DNA of 64,000 nt from an uncultured Gammaproteobacteria bacterium (GCA_937992195.1 CALKKV010000009.1:73832-137831); one strand, 5' to 3'; positions 44,109-54,296 are shown, numbered from the stretch's first letter. A program made the numbers and translations. Notes: generated by a model from the sequence alone, not told the origin.

Positions 44109-46007
44109 CTACTCTGAAAGTAGCTTGTTGACTCGCGCGACGTAAGCGGCAGGATCTTTCAAGGAGGCACCCTCAGCCAGAGCGGCCTGGTCAAATAATA
44201 CGTTTGCCCAATCCTCGATCGTATCGCTGTCTACCTGCATTTGCTTAACGATGCTGTGCTCAGGATTGATTTCCAGGATTGGCTTGGTGTCAGGTGCGTC
44301 TTGGCCCATCGCCTGAAGAATTCTTTCCATATTTCCGCCCATATCATATTGATCAGCAACTAGGCAGGCGGGAGAGTCTACCAATCGACTAGACAGTCGA
44401 ACGTCTTTGACCTTGTTTTCCAGCACCGATTTGAATTTGTCGACCAGCGGCTGCATTTCTTCCTTTTGCTTCTCGATTTCTTCCTTGCTGTCTTCTCCTT
44501 TCAGCTCATCAATATCGAGATCGCCTTTGGCGATTGATTGCAACGGCTTTTCTTCATAAGTTGTTAAATGGCTTACCACCCATTCGTCAACTGGGTCGGA
44601 CAGCAACAATACCTCAATATCATTTTTGCGGAAAACCTCGAGGTGTGGTGACGAGTTTGCAGCTTGATGACTGTCAGCGGTCACATAGTAGATTGCTTTC
44701 TGCTTCTCGGGCATACGCGCCAGATAATCATCAAGCGAAACGTTTTGATCTTCACTCTTATCGTGGGTTGAAGAAAAACGGACAAGTTTGGATACGGCGT
44801 CCTTGTTATCCATATCTTCGACCAGACCTTCTTTGAGCACTTTGCCATACTCTTTCCAAAGGGCGGCATACTTTTCGGCGTCTTTGGTGGCTATTCGCTT
44901 TAGCTCAGTCAGCACTTTCTTGACCGAAGCAGCGCGGATTTTGTCTATCTCTTTGTTTTGCTGTAGAAATTCTCGAGAAACGTTGAGCGGGAGATCGGCG
45001 GAGTCCACTAGTCCACGAACAAAGCGCAAATAATTCGGCATCAATTGTTTGGCATCGTCAGAGATAAAAATCCGCCTGACGTAGAGCTTGATACCATGAC
45101 GCTGCTCGCGATCCCAGAGATCGTAAGGCGCTTTAGAGGGAATGTAGAACAAAGAAATGTACTCCATTTTCCCTTCAACTCTATTGTGCAACGTGACAGC
45201 TGGTGGCTCAGGATCATAGGTCAACGAAGTATAAAAAGCGTTATGATCCTCTGCAGAGACGTCTTTTTTTGGTCTCGCCCAAAGTGCAGAGCCTTTGTTA
45301 ACCGCTTCCCATTCAGCAACGGCGCCTTCTATCTCTTTACCTTCTTCGTCTTTCTCCGGTTCGCCAAGCATTTGGATTGGCAGAGAGATATGGTCTGAGT
45401 ACTTGCTGATAATTCCGCGAAGGCGAAATTTATCAAGAAAATCCTTGTTATCCTTGTCCAGTGTGAGAATGATTTCGGTGCCACGAACCGGGCGATCAAC
45501 CTGCTCAGTGGTAAATTCCCCGCTACCATCGGACTTCCACCTTACGCCTTCAGCCGTTGGTGCACCGGCTTTTCTCGTCAAAACCGTTACTTCCTTGGCG
45601 ACTAAAAAGCTGGAGTAAAAGCCGACGCCGAACTGGCCAATCAGACTGGTATCCGAATTCTCATCCTGTTTGATTTGCTCGAGAAACTTTTTGGTGCCGG
45701 ATCGCGCGATTGTGCCGATATTCTCGATCACCTCTTCCTCATTCATTCCAATGCCGTTATCACGGATTGAGACGGTCTTTTTCTTTTCGTTAAAGTCGAT
45801 CCAAATTCCGAGGCTTTCCTCATCTTCGAGTAAACTTTTGTCCGTAAGAGACAAAAATCGGAGTTTGTCACAGGCATCAGATGCATTGGATATTAATTCC
45901 CGCAGAAAAATCTCCTTATTGCTGTAGAGGGAATGAATCATCAGGTGCAGAAGCTGCTGAACTTCGGCCTGAAAGGTATGTTTTTGGGCGGTTGCTTGTT
46001 TAGTCAT
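44109..46007 (-). CDS. htpG: Molecular chaperone HtpG (Hsp90)
   Basis: 632 residues from the ATG at 46007, the standard HtpG start (KHTFQAEVQQLLHLMIHSLYSNKEIFLRELISNASDA). ATPase motifs are 'SIRDNGIGMNEEEVIENIGTIARSGTKKFLEQ' and 'LIGQFGVGFYSSFLVA'; the middle domain has 'YLRFVRGLVDSADLPLNVSREFLQQNKEI'. The open frame continues upstream through the antisense of tRNA-Pro to 46388, but that part is not protein. A sigma-32-like promoter at 46044-46071 fits heat-shock control. Confidence 0.96.
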   Translation of the reverse strand: MTKQATAQKHTFQAEVQQLLHLMIHSLYSNKEIFLRELISNASDACDKLRFLSLTDKSLLEDEESLGIWIDFNEKKKTVSIRDNGIGMNEEEVIENIGTIARSGTKKFLEQIKQDENSDTSLIGQFGVGFYSSFLVAKEVTVLTRKAGAPTAEGVRWKSDGSGEFTTEQVDRPVRGTEIILTLDKDNKDFLDKFRLRGIISKYSDHISLPIQMLGEPEKDEEGKEIEGAVAEWEAVNKGSALWARPKKDVSAEDHNAFYTSLTYDPEPPAVTLHNRVEGKMEYISLFYIPSKAPYDLWDREQRHGIKLYVRRIFISDDAKQLMPNYLRFVRGLVDSADLPLNVSREFLQQNKEIDKIRAASVKKVLTELKRIATKDAEKYAALWKEYGKVLKEGLVEDMDNKDAVSKLVRFSSTHDKSEDQNVSLDDYLARMPEKQKAIYYVTADSHQAANSSPHLEVFRKNDIEVLLLSDPVDEWVVSHLTTYEEKPLQSIAKGDLDIDELKGEDSKEEIEKQKEEMQPLVDKFKSVLENKVKDVRLSSRLVDSPACLVADQYDMGGNMERILQAMGQDAPDTKPILEINPEHSIVKQMQVDSDTIEDWANVLFDQAALAEGASLKDPAAYVARVNKLLSE

Positions 46008-46043
46008 CGTAATCAAAATAGGTTGAAAATCGCTGATCGCAGG

Positions 46044-46071
46044 ACATGGGGTTGATATCGGTATTTTCAAC
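46044..46071 (-). promoter_or_regulatory. Sigma-32 (heat shock) type promoter of htpG
   Basis: On the minus strand: -35 GTTGAAA (46065-46071), 13-base spacer, -10 CCCCATGT (46044-46051). The consensus is CTTGAAA and CCCCATNT with an 11-16 base spacer, so only one -35 base is off. It lies 37 bases upstream of the htpG start. Confidence 0.82.
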
Positions 46072-46244
46072 CGTTGCTCAGGTTGCAGCGGGTGTCGGCT
46101 GGTTGGGCTGCAGGCCCTGCATTTGCAGGCTTTTCGGCATTGACGACCTGCTGCAAAATCCGTATAGTTCGGCGCCCTTGCCAACGGCAGATTTGAGGTG
46201 TTTTTCGCGCTTCTTTTCTGTAGTAAATTCGATGTGGCGAGCAT

Positions 46245-46321
46245 CGGGGTATAGCGCAGTCTGGTAGCGCGCCTGCTTTGGGAGCAGGATGTCGGGAGTT
46301 CGAATCTCTCTACCCCGACCA
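46245..46321 (+). tRNA. tRNA-Pro (TGG)
   Basis: 77 nt with CCA encoded. Acceptor arm CGGGGTA/TACCCCG, anticodon stem CCTGC/GCAGG around loop TTTGGGA with anticodon TGG at 46279-46281, and T-arm with GTTCGAA. First of a rightward tRNA block (Pro, Arg, His, Leu) before tig. Confidence 0.97.
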
Positions 46322-46339
46322 TTTTTTGATTTATCCGTT

Positions 46340-46715
46340 GCGCCTGTAGCTCAACCGGATAGAGCAACGGCCTTTGAGCTTCGCTCAATCGTTCGTAGAG
46401 AACGAGAAAGCGAATTCAGGAGCCTTCGACAGGAATTGAACTGTCGAAGTGGAGGGCACTGTATCGGTGAAACCTTAACGCGTCACGGCGATGGCAATAC
46501 CGAGGAAACCGAGAATTATCCTGCTTAACCTTTAAGGTCGGATAAGTCGGAGGATCCGTAGAGACTATACGTGCCCCACCTGCGATGGTGAAGATATAGT
46601 CCAGACCACAAACATTGGCGTCTTTTCGGGATTTTCGAGGAGGGTTTTGGCGGCGAAAGTCGTAGTTGGTAAGCTAAGCCGTAGGTTACAGGTTCGAGTC
46701 CTGTCAGGCGCGCCA
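46340..46715 (+). tRNA. tRNA-Arg (TCT), split by a group I intron
   Basis: The two halves together form a complete tRNA. The 5' exon is 46340-46374 (acceptor GCGCCTG, D-arm GCTC/GAGC, anticodon stem ACGGC, then loop bases C32, T33, T34). The 3' exon is 46674-46715 (loop C35, T36, A, A, stem GCCGT, T-arm with GTTCGAG, acceptor CAGGCGC, discriminator G, encoded CCA). Joined, the loop is CTTCTAA with anticodon TCT, which reads AGA/AGG. The 299 bases between, 46375-46673, interrupt the anticodon between positions 34 and 35. A tRNA search that does not allow for introns would miss or misplace this gene. Confidence 0.93.
46375..46673 (+). ncRNA. Group I intron in tRNA-Arg(UCU), no ORF
   Basis: 299 nt inserted after U34 and ending in G (46673). 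Pairings: P1, 5' exon CUU (46372-46374) with GAG (46420-46422), giving a U.G pair at the splice site and extended by UGA/UCA and UUCGCU/AGCGAA; P2, TTCGACAG/CTGTCGAA (46425-46432 with 46441-46448); P3, GGGCAC (46454-46459) with GTGCCC (46571-46576); P4, TCGGT/ACCGA (46464-46468 with 46499-46503); P6, CCGA/TCGG and TTATCC/GGATAA; P7, GACTAT/ATAGTC (46563-46568 with 46596-46601); P8, CACC/GGTG (46577-46580 with 46587-46590), followed by AAGAT. A GAAA tetraloop closes CGGC/GTCG near 46655. This matches small IC3-type introns such as that in Azoarcus tRNA-Ile. No homing endonuclease is encoded. Confidence 0.92.
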
Positions 46716-46786
46716 TTCGGGTATTGCAAAATATATTCGTTGGATGCAGGGCGATTTAATCGCTTGATTTATAGGGTTTTGTGTAT

Positions 46787-46863
46787 GGTGAGCGTAGCTC
46801 AGTTGGTAGAGCCCCGGATTGTGATTCCGGTGGTCGTGGGTTCGAGCCCCATCGTTCACCCCA
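46787..46863 (+). tRNA. tRNA-His (GTG)
   Basis: 77 nt including the extra G at position -1 that marks tRNA-His. Acceptor GTGAGCG/CGTTCAC, anticodon stem CCGGA/TCCGG around loop TTGTGAT, T-arm with GTTCGAG, discriminator C, CCA encoded. Confidence 0.96.
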
Positions 46864-47009
46864 ACACAATTTGGTCTTAATTTAGCCGTATGTGCGCTTT
46901 GACCAGAAGCTGTTGGTTTGTAACGGCGAATAAACTTCCCCGATTATTTTTCGGAAGACCGGCAAGTGATTGGGAAAATGTCATTAGAATATAATGGCTG
47001 AAACAACGT

Positions 47010-47094
<85 letters not shown>

Positions 47095-47172
47095 ATATTT
47101 GTGGGAATGGTGCAAATGCCAAACCCTGTGACGTAAATTGCTAGAAAATTAGCTTATGAGGATTGAAGTTCA

Positions 47173-48474
47173 ATGCAAGTAACGGTTGAAGAGTCTGGTT
47201 CCATCGAAAGAAAATTGACCATTTCAATTCCTTCTGATGAAGTAAGTCAGGAGATTGAAAAACGCCTAAACGATGTTGCCAAAAATGCCAGAATACCGGG
47301 ATTTCGTCCGGGCAAGGCGCCGAAGAACGTCATCCAAAAACGCTATTCCAACCAGGTTAGCAATGAAGTCATCAGCGACAAGATTAATAGCAGCTATCAG
47401 GAAGCACTAACCGAGAAAAAAATCGCGCCGGCAGGGTTGGTTTCTATAGAGCCAGTGCCTTTTGAGGAAGGAAAAGATCTGGAATATGTCGCAACCATCG
47501 AGCTCTTCCCTGAAATTCCTACCGCTAATCTCGCAGGTAAAACTCTGGAAAAACCGGTTTGTGAAGTGAATGACAGCGATGTCGATAAAACCCTTGAAGA
47601 TTTGCGCAAGCGTAATGCGACATTTAGCGATAAAGAAGGCAAGGCTGAGACGGGCGACCGAATTACCATTGACTTTGAAGGAAAGATCGATGGCGAGACC
47701 TTTGAAGGTGGTTCTGCCAGCGATTTCCCGTTTGTTCTGGGGGAAGGGCAAATGTTGGAGGAGTTTGATGCCGCTTTAGTTGGTGTAGCAGTAGGTGAGA
47801 CAAAGTCGATTGATTTCACTTTTCCGGATGACTATCAAGGTGGAGATGTTGCTGGTAAAGCGGTCGTGTTTTCGGTAGAAGTTAAGAAAGTAGAGCAGTC
47901 AGAACTTCCAGCTCTGGACGATGCCTTCGCAGAAACGCTGGGTATTACCGAAGGCGGGATCGATAAAATGAAGGATGAGATTCGCCAGAGTCTCGATCGA
48001 GAATTAGCATCCCGCTTGCGTTCAACCATGCGGGATCGCGTCATGGATGCCCTGCATGAGGCCAATAAAATTGAAGTGCCTAAGGCGCTAGTAGAAGAAG
48101 AGATAAATCGTGCGGTTGAAACGATTACCCAACAGCTTAGTGCGCAAGGGTTGCCGGCGAAAGATATAGATCGTAACAACTATGCGGAAGAGGCAAAAAA
48201 GCGCGTAGCGCTTGGACTTATCGCCCGCGAAGTTATTGAGAAAAGTGAGATCAAGGTTGACGGCGATGTTGTGCGTGCCCGAATAGAAGAAATGGGAGCA
48301 GGGTATGATGATTCTGAGGCATTTGTGAATTATTATTACTCCGACCCTCAACGTTTGCAGCAGGTTGAGGCGGTTGTACTTGAAGAACAGGTTGTGGACG
48401 CCATGTTGCAAACAGCAGAAGTCAAAGAAGTGAAAGTTGACTTTAGAGAGTTCATGAATCCACAGGCAGCGTGA
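47173..48474 (+). CDS. tig: Trigger factor
   Basis: 433 residues, normal Tig length. The N-terminal ribosome-binding domain has '[16 protein letters not shown]' (the GFRxGxxP ribosome-contact motif), the FKBP-type PPIase domain spans about residues 160-245 ('[20 protein letters not shown]'), and the C-terminal helical cradle follows. It binds nascent chains at the exit tunnel. It precedes clpP, clpX and lon in the order common in gammaproteobacteria; the ATG is preceded by 'GAGGATTGAAGTTCA'. Confidence 0.97.
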   Translation: MQVTVEESGSIERKLTISIPSDEVSQEIEKRLNDVAKNARIPGFRPGKAPKNVIQKRYSNQVSNEVISDKINSSYQEALTEKKIAPAGLVSIEPVPFEEGKDLEYVATIELFPEIPTANLAGKTLEKPVCEVNDSDVDKTLEDLRKRNATFSDKEGKAETGDRITIDFEGKIDGETFEGGSASDFPFVLGEGQMLEEFDAALVGVAVGETKSIDFTFPDDYQGGDVAGKAVVFSVEVKKVEQSELPALDDAFAETLGITEGGIDKMKDEIRQSLDRELASRLRSTMRDRVMDALHEANKIEVPKALVEEEINRAVETITQQLSAQGLPAKDIDRNNYAEEAKKRVALGLIAREVIEKSEIKVDGDVVRARIEEMGAGYDDSEAFVNYYYSDPQRLQQVEAVVLEEQVVDAMLQTAEVKEVKVDFREFMNPQAA

Positions 48475-48530
48475 TCGATCACACTCGATCAGTTTTACCT
48501 GGGCACAACTTAAATCGAGGAAGCGCACCG

Positions 48531-49172
48531 ATGAGTTTTACAATCACCTCTAGCATTGAAGCACCGCAGACCGAAGCCATCGGCCTTGTACCAATGGTGG
48601 TGGAAACCACGGGTCGAGGAGAACGCGCGTTTGATATTTACTCTCGACTGTTAAAAGAGCGAGTGATATTTATGGTGGGGCAGGTAGAGGATCAGATGGC
48701 AAACCTGATTGTCGCCCAAATGCTGTTTCTGGAATCTGAAAACCCAGAGAAAGATATCTCACTTTATATTAACAGCCCCGGCGGTGTGGTCACTTCCGGT
48801 ATGGCCATTTACGATACCATGCAGTTTATCCGTCCCAATGTCAGCACTGTATGTATTGGTCAGGCGGCCAGTATGGGGGCGGTGATTCTCGCGGGTGGTG
48901 AGAAGGGCAAGCGACATGCGCTGCCGCATTCCAGAGTAATGATTCACCAACCGTTAGGTGGCTCACAGGGGCAGGCAACGGATATAGAAATCCATACCAA
49001 AGAGATCCTGGGCACACGGGATCGGCTAAATAAAATATTGTCAGACCATAGTGGAAAATCGATGGATGAGATTAAAAATGACACTGATCGAGATAACTTT
49101 ATGACAGCCGAAGAGGCGCTTTCCTATGGTTTGATCGATTCAGTGCTGGAAAATCGAGAGGTCGATGCCTGA
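48531..49172 (+). CDS. clpP: ClpP protease subunit
   Basis: 213 residues from the ATG at 48531, with GAGG upstream; a start at 48471 would overlap tig and lacks this site. Catalytic Ser114 ([14 protein letters not shown]) and His139 ([10 protein letters not shown]) are clear, with the third triad residue, Asp, in '[12 protein letters not shown]'. It forms the tetradecameric proteolytic chamber partnered by ClpX, encoded next. A perfect 26-bp palindrome lies over its stop codon. Confidence 0.97.
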   Translation: MSFTITSSIEAPQTEAIGLVPMVVETTGRGERAFDIYSRLLKERVIFMVGQVEDQMANLIVAQMLFLESENPEKDISLYINSPGGVVTSGMAIYDTMQFIRPNVSTVCIGQAASMGAVILAGGEKGKRHALPHSRVMIHQPLGGSQGQATDIEIHTKEILGTRDRLNKILSDHSGKSMDEIKNDTDRDNFMTAEEALSYGLIDSVLENREVDA

Positions 49173-49193
49173 TAAAAAAGCTTTTTTATCAGG
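49168..49193. repeat. Perfect 26-bp palindrome over the clpP stop codon
   Basis: CCTGATAAAAAAG followed by its exact complement CTTTTTTATCAGG, with the centre at 49180/49181. The clpP TGA (49170-49172) lies in the left arm. In RNA it would fold with an A/U-rich upper stem and could act as a weak bidirectional terminator or 3'-end stabiliser separating clpP from clpX. Confidence 0.6.
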
Positions 49194-49324
49194 GGTTTGT
49201 ATGAATTTCAGTTGAGAAACAACGCCATTCAGAAGTGATTTTTGTTTAAGCTGTACGATAGTACATACGCCGCAAATAGGGCACGCAGCACGCTTTCGTT
49301 TACCGCTGATCCTGAATTTTCCAC

Positions 49325-49330
49325 TATACT
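49325..49330 (+). promoter_or_regulatory. clpX: Possible -10 element upstream of clpX
   Basis: TATACT hexamer 33 bases before the clpX ATG in the 190-base clpP-clpX gap. No good -35 at 16-18 bases, so clpX may have its own weak promoter in addition to read-through from clpP. Confidence 0.35.
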
Positions 49331-49362
49331 AGGCACACTGAGGTGTAGGTAACACACAATAT

Positions 49363-50640
49363 ATGTCTGACGAAAAATCATCGAAGGGAGAAAAGCTTCT
49401 CTACTGTTCTTTTTGTGGCAAAAGCCAGCATGAAGTTAGGAAGCTTATTGCAGGACCATCTGTTTTCATTTGTGATGAATGCGTTGATCTGTGTAATGAG
49501 ATTATTCGCGAAGAGACTTCCTCGGAAGTTGCAGCTGAGGACAGAGCTGGCGGCTTTCCAAACCCTCAGGAAATTCACGCAATCTTGGATGAATATGTTA
49601 TCGGTCAGGCCCGTGCAAAGAAAACCCTGTCGGTCGCAGTCTATAATCATTACAAGCGCATCGAGAATGAGGATGCGGTATCTGAAGTTGAAATTTCCAA
49701 GAGTAATATTTTACTGATCGGCCCTACCGGTTCTGGAAAAACATTGCTAGCCGAAACACTCGCTCGCCAGCTTAATGTTCCATTCACCATAGCAGATGCT
49801 ACGACGCTGACTGAAGCGGGATACGTGGGTGAAGACGTCGAAAATATCATTCAAAAATTACTCCAAACCTGCGACTATGAAATAGAGAAAGCGCAGATTG
49901 GTATTGTCTACATTGATGAGATAGACAAGATATCGCGTAAGGCGGATAACCCCTCGATCACACGTGATGTATCGGGTGAAGGGGTGCAACAAGCGCTCCT
50001 GAAGCTCATTGAGGGCACGGTGGCTTCGATTCCTCCGCAAGGAGGACGTAAGCATCCGCAGCAAGAGTTTTTGCAGGTAAATACGCGTAATATCCTGTTT
50101 ATCTGTGGCGGCGCTTTTGCCGGTATGGAGAAAGTGATTCAAGAACGCACCGAAAAGTCTGGAATCGGTTTTGGTGCTGATATCAAAGAGAAGTCAGCGG
50201 ACGAGCGCGCCAGTGAGCTGTTGATTCAACTTGAGCCAGAGGATTTAATTAAATACGGGTTGATACCTGAATTTATTGGCCGTTTGCCGGTTGTCGCTAC
50301 GCTGGAAGAGCTTGACGAAGAAGCTCTTATTCGCATTCTCACTGAGCCGAAAAATGCGCTGACCAAACAATATCAAAGATTGATGAAGCTGGAAGGCGTC
50401 ATCCTCGAATTTCGTGAAGATGCGCTGCGTCAGGTAGCGATCAAAGCAACTGAGCGTAAAGCCGGCGCCCGTGGACTGCGGTCGATTCTGGAAAATGCGC
50501 TTTTAGAGACAATGTACGAACTGCCGTCAGTCGAAGGAGTCAAAAAGGTCATTGTCGATGGCTCAGTGATTTCAGAAGGTGCGCGCCCGCTCTATGTCTA
50601 CGAAGATGAAGGGGAAAAGTCTGCAGCATTGTCTTCCTGA
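49363..50640 (+). CDS. clpX: ATP-dependent Clp protease ATPase subunit ClpX
   Basis: 425 residues. N-terminal zinc-binding domain with Cys15, Cys18, Cys37 and Cys40 (CSFCGK...FICDEC), then the AAA+ module with Walker A '[18 protein letters not shown]', Walker B '[14 protein letters not shown]', the 'GYVGED' pore loop and the 'IGFGADI' loop that docks on ClpP. It unfolds substrates and feeds ClpP. Followed by a possible terminator at 50860. Confidence 0.98.
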   Translation: MSDEKSSKGEKLLYCSFCGKSQHEVRKLIAGPSVFICDECVDLCNEIIREETSSEVAAEDRAGGFPNPQEIHAILDEYVIGQARAKKTLSVAVYNHYKRIENEDAVSEVEISKSNILLIGPTGSGKTLLAETLARQLNVPFTIADATTLTEAGYVGEDVENIIQKLLQTCDYEIEKAQIGIVYIDEIDKISRKADNPSITRDVSGEGVQQALLKLIEGTVASIPPQGGRKHPQQEFLQVNTRNILFICGGAFAGMEKVIQERTEKSGIGFGADIKEKSADERASELLIQLEPEDLIKYGLIPEFIGRLPVVATLEELDEEALIRILTEPKNALTKQYQRLMKLEGVILEFREDALRQVAIKATERKAGARGLRSILENALLETMYELPSVEGVKKVIVDGSVISEGARPLYVYEDEGEKSAALSS

Positions 50641-50859
50641 CAAGAAAGTAAAAAAGGATTAGATCCTGAATGAAATCCGCTTTGATGCCCGCTAATCGCA
50701 TCTCTAAGCGTTCAAGACCATCTTCGGGTCGCCAAATCGGCGTACGAGATCCCCTGAAGCTGCCGTTCATAGACCTTCTGAGCCATTTAAACCTACCGCT
50801 TATCGTCAAACGGCAATAAACATTGGTTGAATTAACATTTTAGTTCTCAGTGATTGTGT

Positions 50860-50891
50860 TACCCTTTTTCTTATAGAAGGGGTGTTTTTTT
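50860..50891 (+). terminator. Probable terminator in the clpX-lon gap
   Basis: Stem CCCTTT/GAAGGG (50862-50867 with 50876-50881, including one G.U pair) followed by GTG and a T run (50885-50891). It sits 220 bases after clpX in the 358-base gap before lon; the rest of the gap shows no coding frame. TTGACA at 50897-50902 could belong to a lon promoter, but no -10 at good spacing is seen. Confidence 0.55.
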
Positions 50892-50998
50892 GAGTATTGA
50901 CACCAACTTCTAACCTTTGAAATCAGTATTCAAGAACCTTCATTGTGCTCATGGGCGCATGGGGCATATTTTGGATTCGAGTAAATTAGAGAATATCA

Positions 50999-53416
50999 AT
51001 GGCTGAAGACAGCAAACCGGGCACGCAATTACCGCTATTACCACTGAGAGACGTGGTGGTTTTCCCGCATATGGTGATTCCACTATTTGTTGGCCGAGCC
51101 AAGTCGATTAAGGCACTGGAGCTCGCGATGGAATCGGATAAGACGATTCTACTTTCCGCACAGCGGGACGCCTCCCAAGACAATCCGGAGCCATCCGATA
51201 TCTATCAGGTTGGAACCGTTGCGAACATTCTACAGATGCTGAAAATGCCTGACGGCACGGTAAAGGTACTGGTGGAGGGTGAGCGGCGCGCCATCATTAA
51301 AAACTTTGGGATAGATCCGGAGAGTGAAGAAGAGGCGACGGTTTGCGAAGCGGAGCTGATTCATTCAGGCGGCGAAGATGTGCGCGAACTAGAAGTTTTG
51401 GCAAATACAGTGGTAGCTGAATTTGAGAAGTATGTGAAACTTAATTCGAAAATCCCGCCCGAAATACTGACTTCATTGACTGGGATTGATGATGCAGGGC
51501 GTATTGGTGACACGATCGCGGCCCATCTGAATTTAAAAAATGAAGAGAAGCAAAAGATCCTTGAGTTGCTTACCGTGACCGAGCGACTTGAGCATATTCT
51601 CGGCGTAATGGATTCTGAAATTGATTTGCTTGAGGTGGAAAAGAGGATTCGAAACCGCGTTAAAAAGCAAATGGAGAAAAGCCAGCGAGAATATTATCTG
51701 AACGAGCAAATGAAAGCCATTCAGAAAGAGCTTGGCGATATGGATGAGGTGCCAAATGAAACCGATGAGTTAGCCAAGAAAATTGAAGAGGCCGGGATGT
51801 CTCTTGAAGCAAAGGAGAAGGCCGAAGGTGAACTTAAGAAACTTAAAATGATGTCTCCTATGTCGGCCGAGGCAACGGTTGTCAGAAATTATCTCGAGTG
51901 GTTGGTAGGGTTGCCGTGGAAAACCCAAGCGCGAATTTCCAAAAATCTTGCGAAAGCACAACAGATACTGGATGACGATCATTACGGCCTTGAGAAAGTG
52001 AAGGAACGCATTCTTGAATACCTGGCGGTCCAGCAAAGAGTCAAGAAATCAAAAGCTGCAATTTTATGTTTAGTAGGTCCTCCCGGGGTGGGTAAAACTT
52101 CCCTTGGACAATCCATAGCGAGGTCAACGAATCGTAAATTTGTCAGAATGTCCTTGGGTGGGGTACGAGATGAGGCAGAGATTCGCGGCCACAGAAGAAC
52201 CTATATTGGTTCAATGCCCGGAAAAATTATACAGAACCTGAGCAAAGTGAAATCGAATAATCCACTTTTTATGCTGGATGAAGTCGACAAGATGTCTATG
52301 GATTTTCGTGGTGACCCTTCTTCTGCTCTTTTAGAGGTGCTCGATCCGGAACAAAACAATACTTTTGGCGACCACTATCTTGAAGTTGATTATGACCTGT
52401 CGGATGTAATGTTTCTGGCTACCGCAAACACACTAAATATTCCTGGACCACTGCTCGATCGGATGGAAGTGATTCGGATTTCAGGTTATACCGAACAGGA
52501 AAAGAAAGAAATTGCTAACCGCTATCTTGTGCCAAAGCAGTTAAAAAATAATGGTTTGAAAGACAAGGAGATCACCATTGCTGATGGTGTAGTCGACAAT
52601 ATTATTGCCTATTACACGAGAGAAGCTGGTGTCAGAAGTTTAGAAAGAGAGATTTCTAAAGTCTGTCGAAAAGTGGTTAAAGCGCTTCTACTGGATAAGT
52701 CGGTTAAACATATTGAAGTGAACCCGGAGAATCTGGATGAATTTTTAGGGGTCAGAAGATTTCGCAAAAACGGCATCGAAGAAGACAACAAAATTGGTCA
52801 AGTTACCGGTCTGGCCTGGACTGAAGTAGGTGGAGAGTTATTGACCATCGAAACCGTGGTCATGCCCGGAAAAGGTAAGAATGTTTATACGGGAAAGCTG
52901 GGTGATGTGATGCAAGAGTCCATTACCGCGGCGATTAGTGTGGTGCGTAGTCGCAGCGGACAATGGGGCGTTGATAGTGAATTTCATCAAAAGCAGGATG
53001 TGCACATCCATGTGCCCGAAGGTGCTACGCCTAAGGATGGACCGAGCGCAGGAATAGGCATGTGTACAGCGATTGTTTCGGCACTGACTGGAATAGCGGT
53101 TCGCTCTGATATCGCGATGACTGGAGAAATCACTCTGCGCGGTGAAGTGTTGCCGATCGGTGGCTTGAAAGAGAAGCTGTTAGCGGCTCATCGAGCGGGA
53201 GTGCAGCAGGTTCTGATTCCGAAAGAGAACGAGAAGGACCTCGAAGATATCCCCGAGAATATTAAAGATGAAATCGAGGTGACTGCGGTGAAGTGGATTG
53301 ATGAGGTGATCGAAATTGCCTTGGAAAGTTCTCCCGGCTCTGCCGAACCAAGTGAGGAGGTTGCGGGCTCCAAACAATCAAAGTCTGATCAAGGATCGAA
53401 CCTCACTGCGCACTAA
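50999..53416 (+). CDS. lon: ATP-dependent protease Lon
   Basis: 805 residues, usual LonA length. N-terminal substrate-binding domain ([23 protein letters not shown]), coiled-coil region about residues 200-300, AAA+ domain with Walker A '[16 protein letters not shown]' (about 355-370) and Walker B '[11 protein letters not shown]', and the serine-lysine peptidase domain with '[16 protein letters not shown]' holding the catalytic Ser and '[16 protein letters not shown]' the Lys. The last 35 residues are a Ser/Glu-rich tail. It degrades misfolded and regulatory proteins. Confidence 0.98.
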   Translation: MAEDSKPGTQLPLLPLRDVVVFPHMVIPLFVGRAKSIKALELAMESDKTILLSAQRDASQDNPEPSDIYQVGTVANILQMLKMPDGTVKVLVEGERRAIIKNFGIDPESEEEATVCEAELIHSGGEDVRELEVLANTVVAEFEKYVKLNSKIPPEILTSLTGIDDAGRIGDTIAAHLNLKNEEKQKILELLTVTERLEHILGVMDSEIDLLEVEKRIRNRVKKQMEKSQREYYLNEQMKAIQKELGDMDEVPNETDELAKKIEEAGMSLEAKEKAEGELKKLKMMSPMSAEATVVRNYLEWLVGLPWKTQARISKNLAKAQQILDDDHYGLEKVKERILEYLAVQQRVKKSKAAILCLVGPPGVGKTSLGQSIARSTNRKFVRMSLGGVRDEAEIRGHRRTYIGSMPGKIIQNLSKVKSNNPLFMLDEVDKMSMDFRGDPSSALLEVLDPEQNNTFGDHYLEVDYDLSDVMFLATANTLNIPGPLLDRMEVIRISGYTEQEKKEIANRYLVPKQLKNNGLKDKEITIADGVVDNIIAYYTREAGVRSLEREISKVCRKVVKALLLDKSVKHIEVNPENLDEFLGVRRFRKNGIEEDNKIGQVTGLAWTEVGGELLTIETVVMPGKGKNVYTGKLGDVMQESITAAISVVRSRSGQWGVDSEFHQKQDVHIHVPEGATPKDGPSAGIGMCTAIVSALTGIAVRSDIAMTGEITLRGEVLPIGGLKEKLLAAHRAGVQQVLIPKENEKDLEDIPENIKDEIEVTAVKWIDEVIEIALESSPGSAEPSEEVAGSKQSKSDQGSNLTAH

Positions 53417-53852
53417 TACTGCGTTCAATTACACCCCCTCTACCGGCCTCTGCAGACGGGGCCGGTAGCAAAACCGCCGTCAATTTTGTCGATATTCCTG
53501 CTTTTTCGTGTCTCCCTTGCCGAAAACCGGTTCCTAACGTGAAAACGCTAGGAAATACAAGATGCAGAATGCAAAAAGTCTTATTGCATTGCCTACGTGA
53601 GGTTTATTATGATCATTCTGGACAGCAGGTCGAAGATTTGATGCAAGCGCTGGGGAGATCGCAATTATCAAATTTGTTTGATTTGCTCTGGGAACCAAAA
53701 TTTGTGAGTCATTAGAGGACACACCCATCAAACATAAATCCAGTGTAGATGCCCGGGTCGAGGAAACACTGCCTCAAACATTGTTGCCTTCTCCGCCACT
53801 CCAACCACAACTCACTTTACTTTTTAACTGTACCAACTGAGGAACACTACTT
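53417..53852. other. 436-base gap between lon and hupB with a GC-rich hairpin
   Basis: Contains a perfect 9-bp inverted repeat, CTACCGGCC (53440-53448) and GGCCGGTAG (53460-53468), whose 11-base loop is TCTGCAGACGG. It has no T tract after it, so it is a weak candidate for a lon transcription end. The rest shows no convincing gene on either strand. The hupB promoter should be in the right half but I cannot place it. Confidence 0.5.
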
Positions 53853-54125
53853 ATGAATAAAGCAGAACTAATTGATGCTGTTGCAACCAGCGCAAACCTG
53901 ACGAAAACCGATGCAGGTGAAGCTGTCGATGCGATCTTTGATTCGATTTCTAAAGCGCTCGCTGGTGGCGATTCTGTATCACTTGTTGGCTTTGGAACAT
54001 TCTCTGTTAGCGACCGTGCTGCGCGTTCCGGAAGGAACCCTAGAACCGGCGAAACCATTAGCATTGCGGCGACAAGAGTACCTAAATTTAAAGCTGGTAA
54101 AGGCTTAAAAGATGCCGTAAACTAG
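53853..54125 (+). CDS. hupB: DNA-binding protein HU-beta
   Basis: 90 residues, the full HU length. '[18 protein letters not shown]' begins the helical dimer domain; '[40 protein letters not shown]' contains the 'GFGTF' turn and the 'GRNPRTGE' tip of the DNA-binding arm with the intercalating Pro. It is the nucleoid protein normally found right after lon. Two tRNA genes follow. Confidence 0.98.
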   Translation: MNKAELIDAVATSANLTKTDAGEAVDAIFDSISKALAGGDSVSLVGFGTFSVSDRAARSGRNPRTGETISIAATRVPKFKAGKGLKDAVN

Positions 54126-54137
54126 CGCGCCTTTCCA

Positions 54138-54213
54138 GGGCGCTTAGCTCAGCTGGGAGAGCATCGCCCTTACAAGGCGAGGGTCGCAGGTTCGATCCCT
54201 GCAGCGCCCACCA
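54138..54213 (+). tRNA. tRNA-Val (TAC)
   Basis: 76 nt. Acceptor GGGCGCT/AGCGCCC, anticodon stem TCGCC/GGCGA with loop CTTACAA and anticodon TAC, T-arm GTTCGAT, CCA encoded. It begins 13 bases after hupB and so may share its transcript. Confidence 0.97.
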
Positions 54214-54219
54214 AACGCG

Positions 54220-54296
54220 GGAGCGGTAGTTCAGTTGGTTAGAATACCGGCCTGTCACGCCGGGGGTCGCGGGTTCGAGTCCCGTCCGCTCCGCCA
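54220..54296 (+). tRNA. tRNA-Asp (GTC)
   Basis: 77 nt. Acceptor GGAGCGG/CCGCTCC, anticodon stem CCGGC/GCCGG with loop CTGTCAC and anticodon GTC, T-arm GTTCGAG, CCA encoded. Lies 6 bases after tRNA-Val. Confidence 0.97.

Noticed and set aside
46008..46388. N-terminal extension of the HtpG reading frame
   Set aside because: It reads through the antisense of tRNA-Pro and gives the 'VERFELPTSC' peptide often produced by translating tRNA antisense; HtpG proteins begin at the 46007 ATG.
46289..46528. Open frame overlapping tRNA-Pro and the 5' part of the split tRNA-Arg
   Set aside because: It covers two tRNA parts and intron structure, has no ribosome binding site and looks like chance.
53440..53468. 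GC-rich inverted repeat after lon as a rho-independent terminator
   Set aside because: Stem is perfect but no T run follows, so it is listed only as a hairpin.
53534..53731. Possible small gene between lon and hupB
   Set aside because: Short minus-strand frame without ribosome binding site or similarity to a known family.
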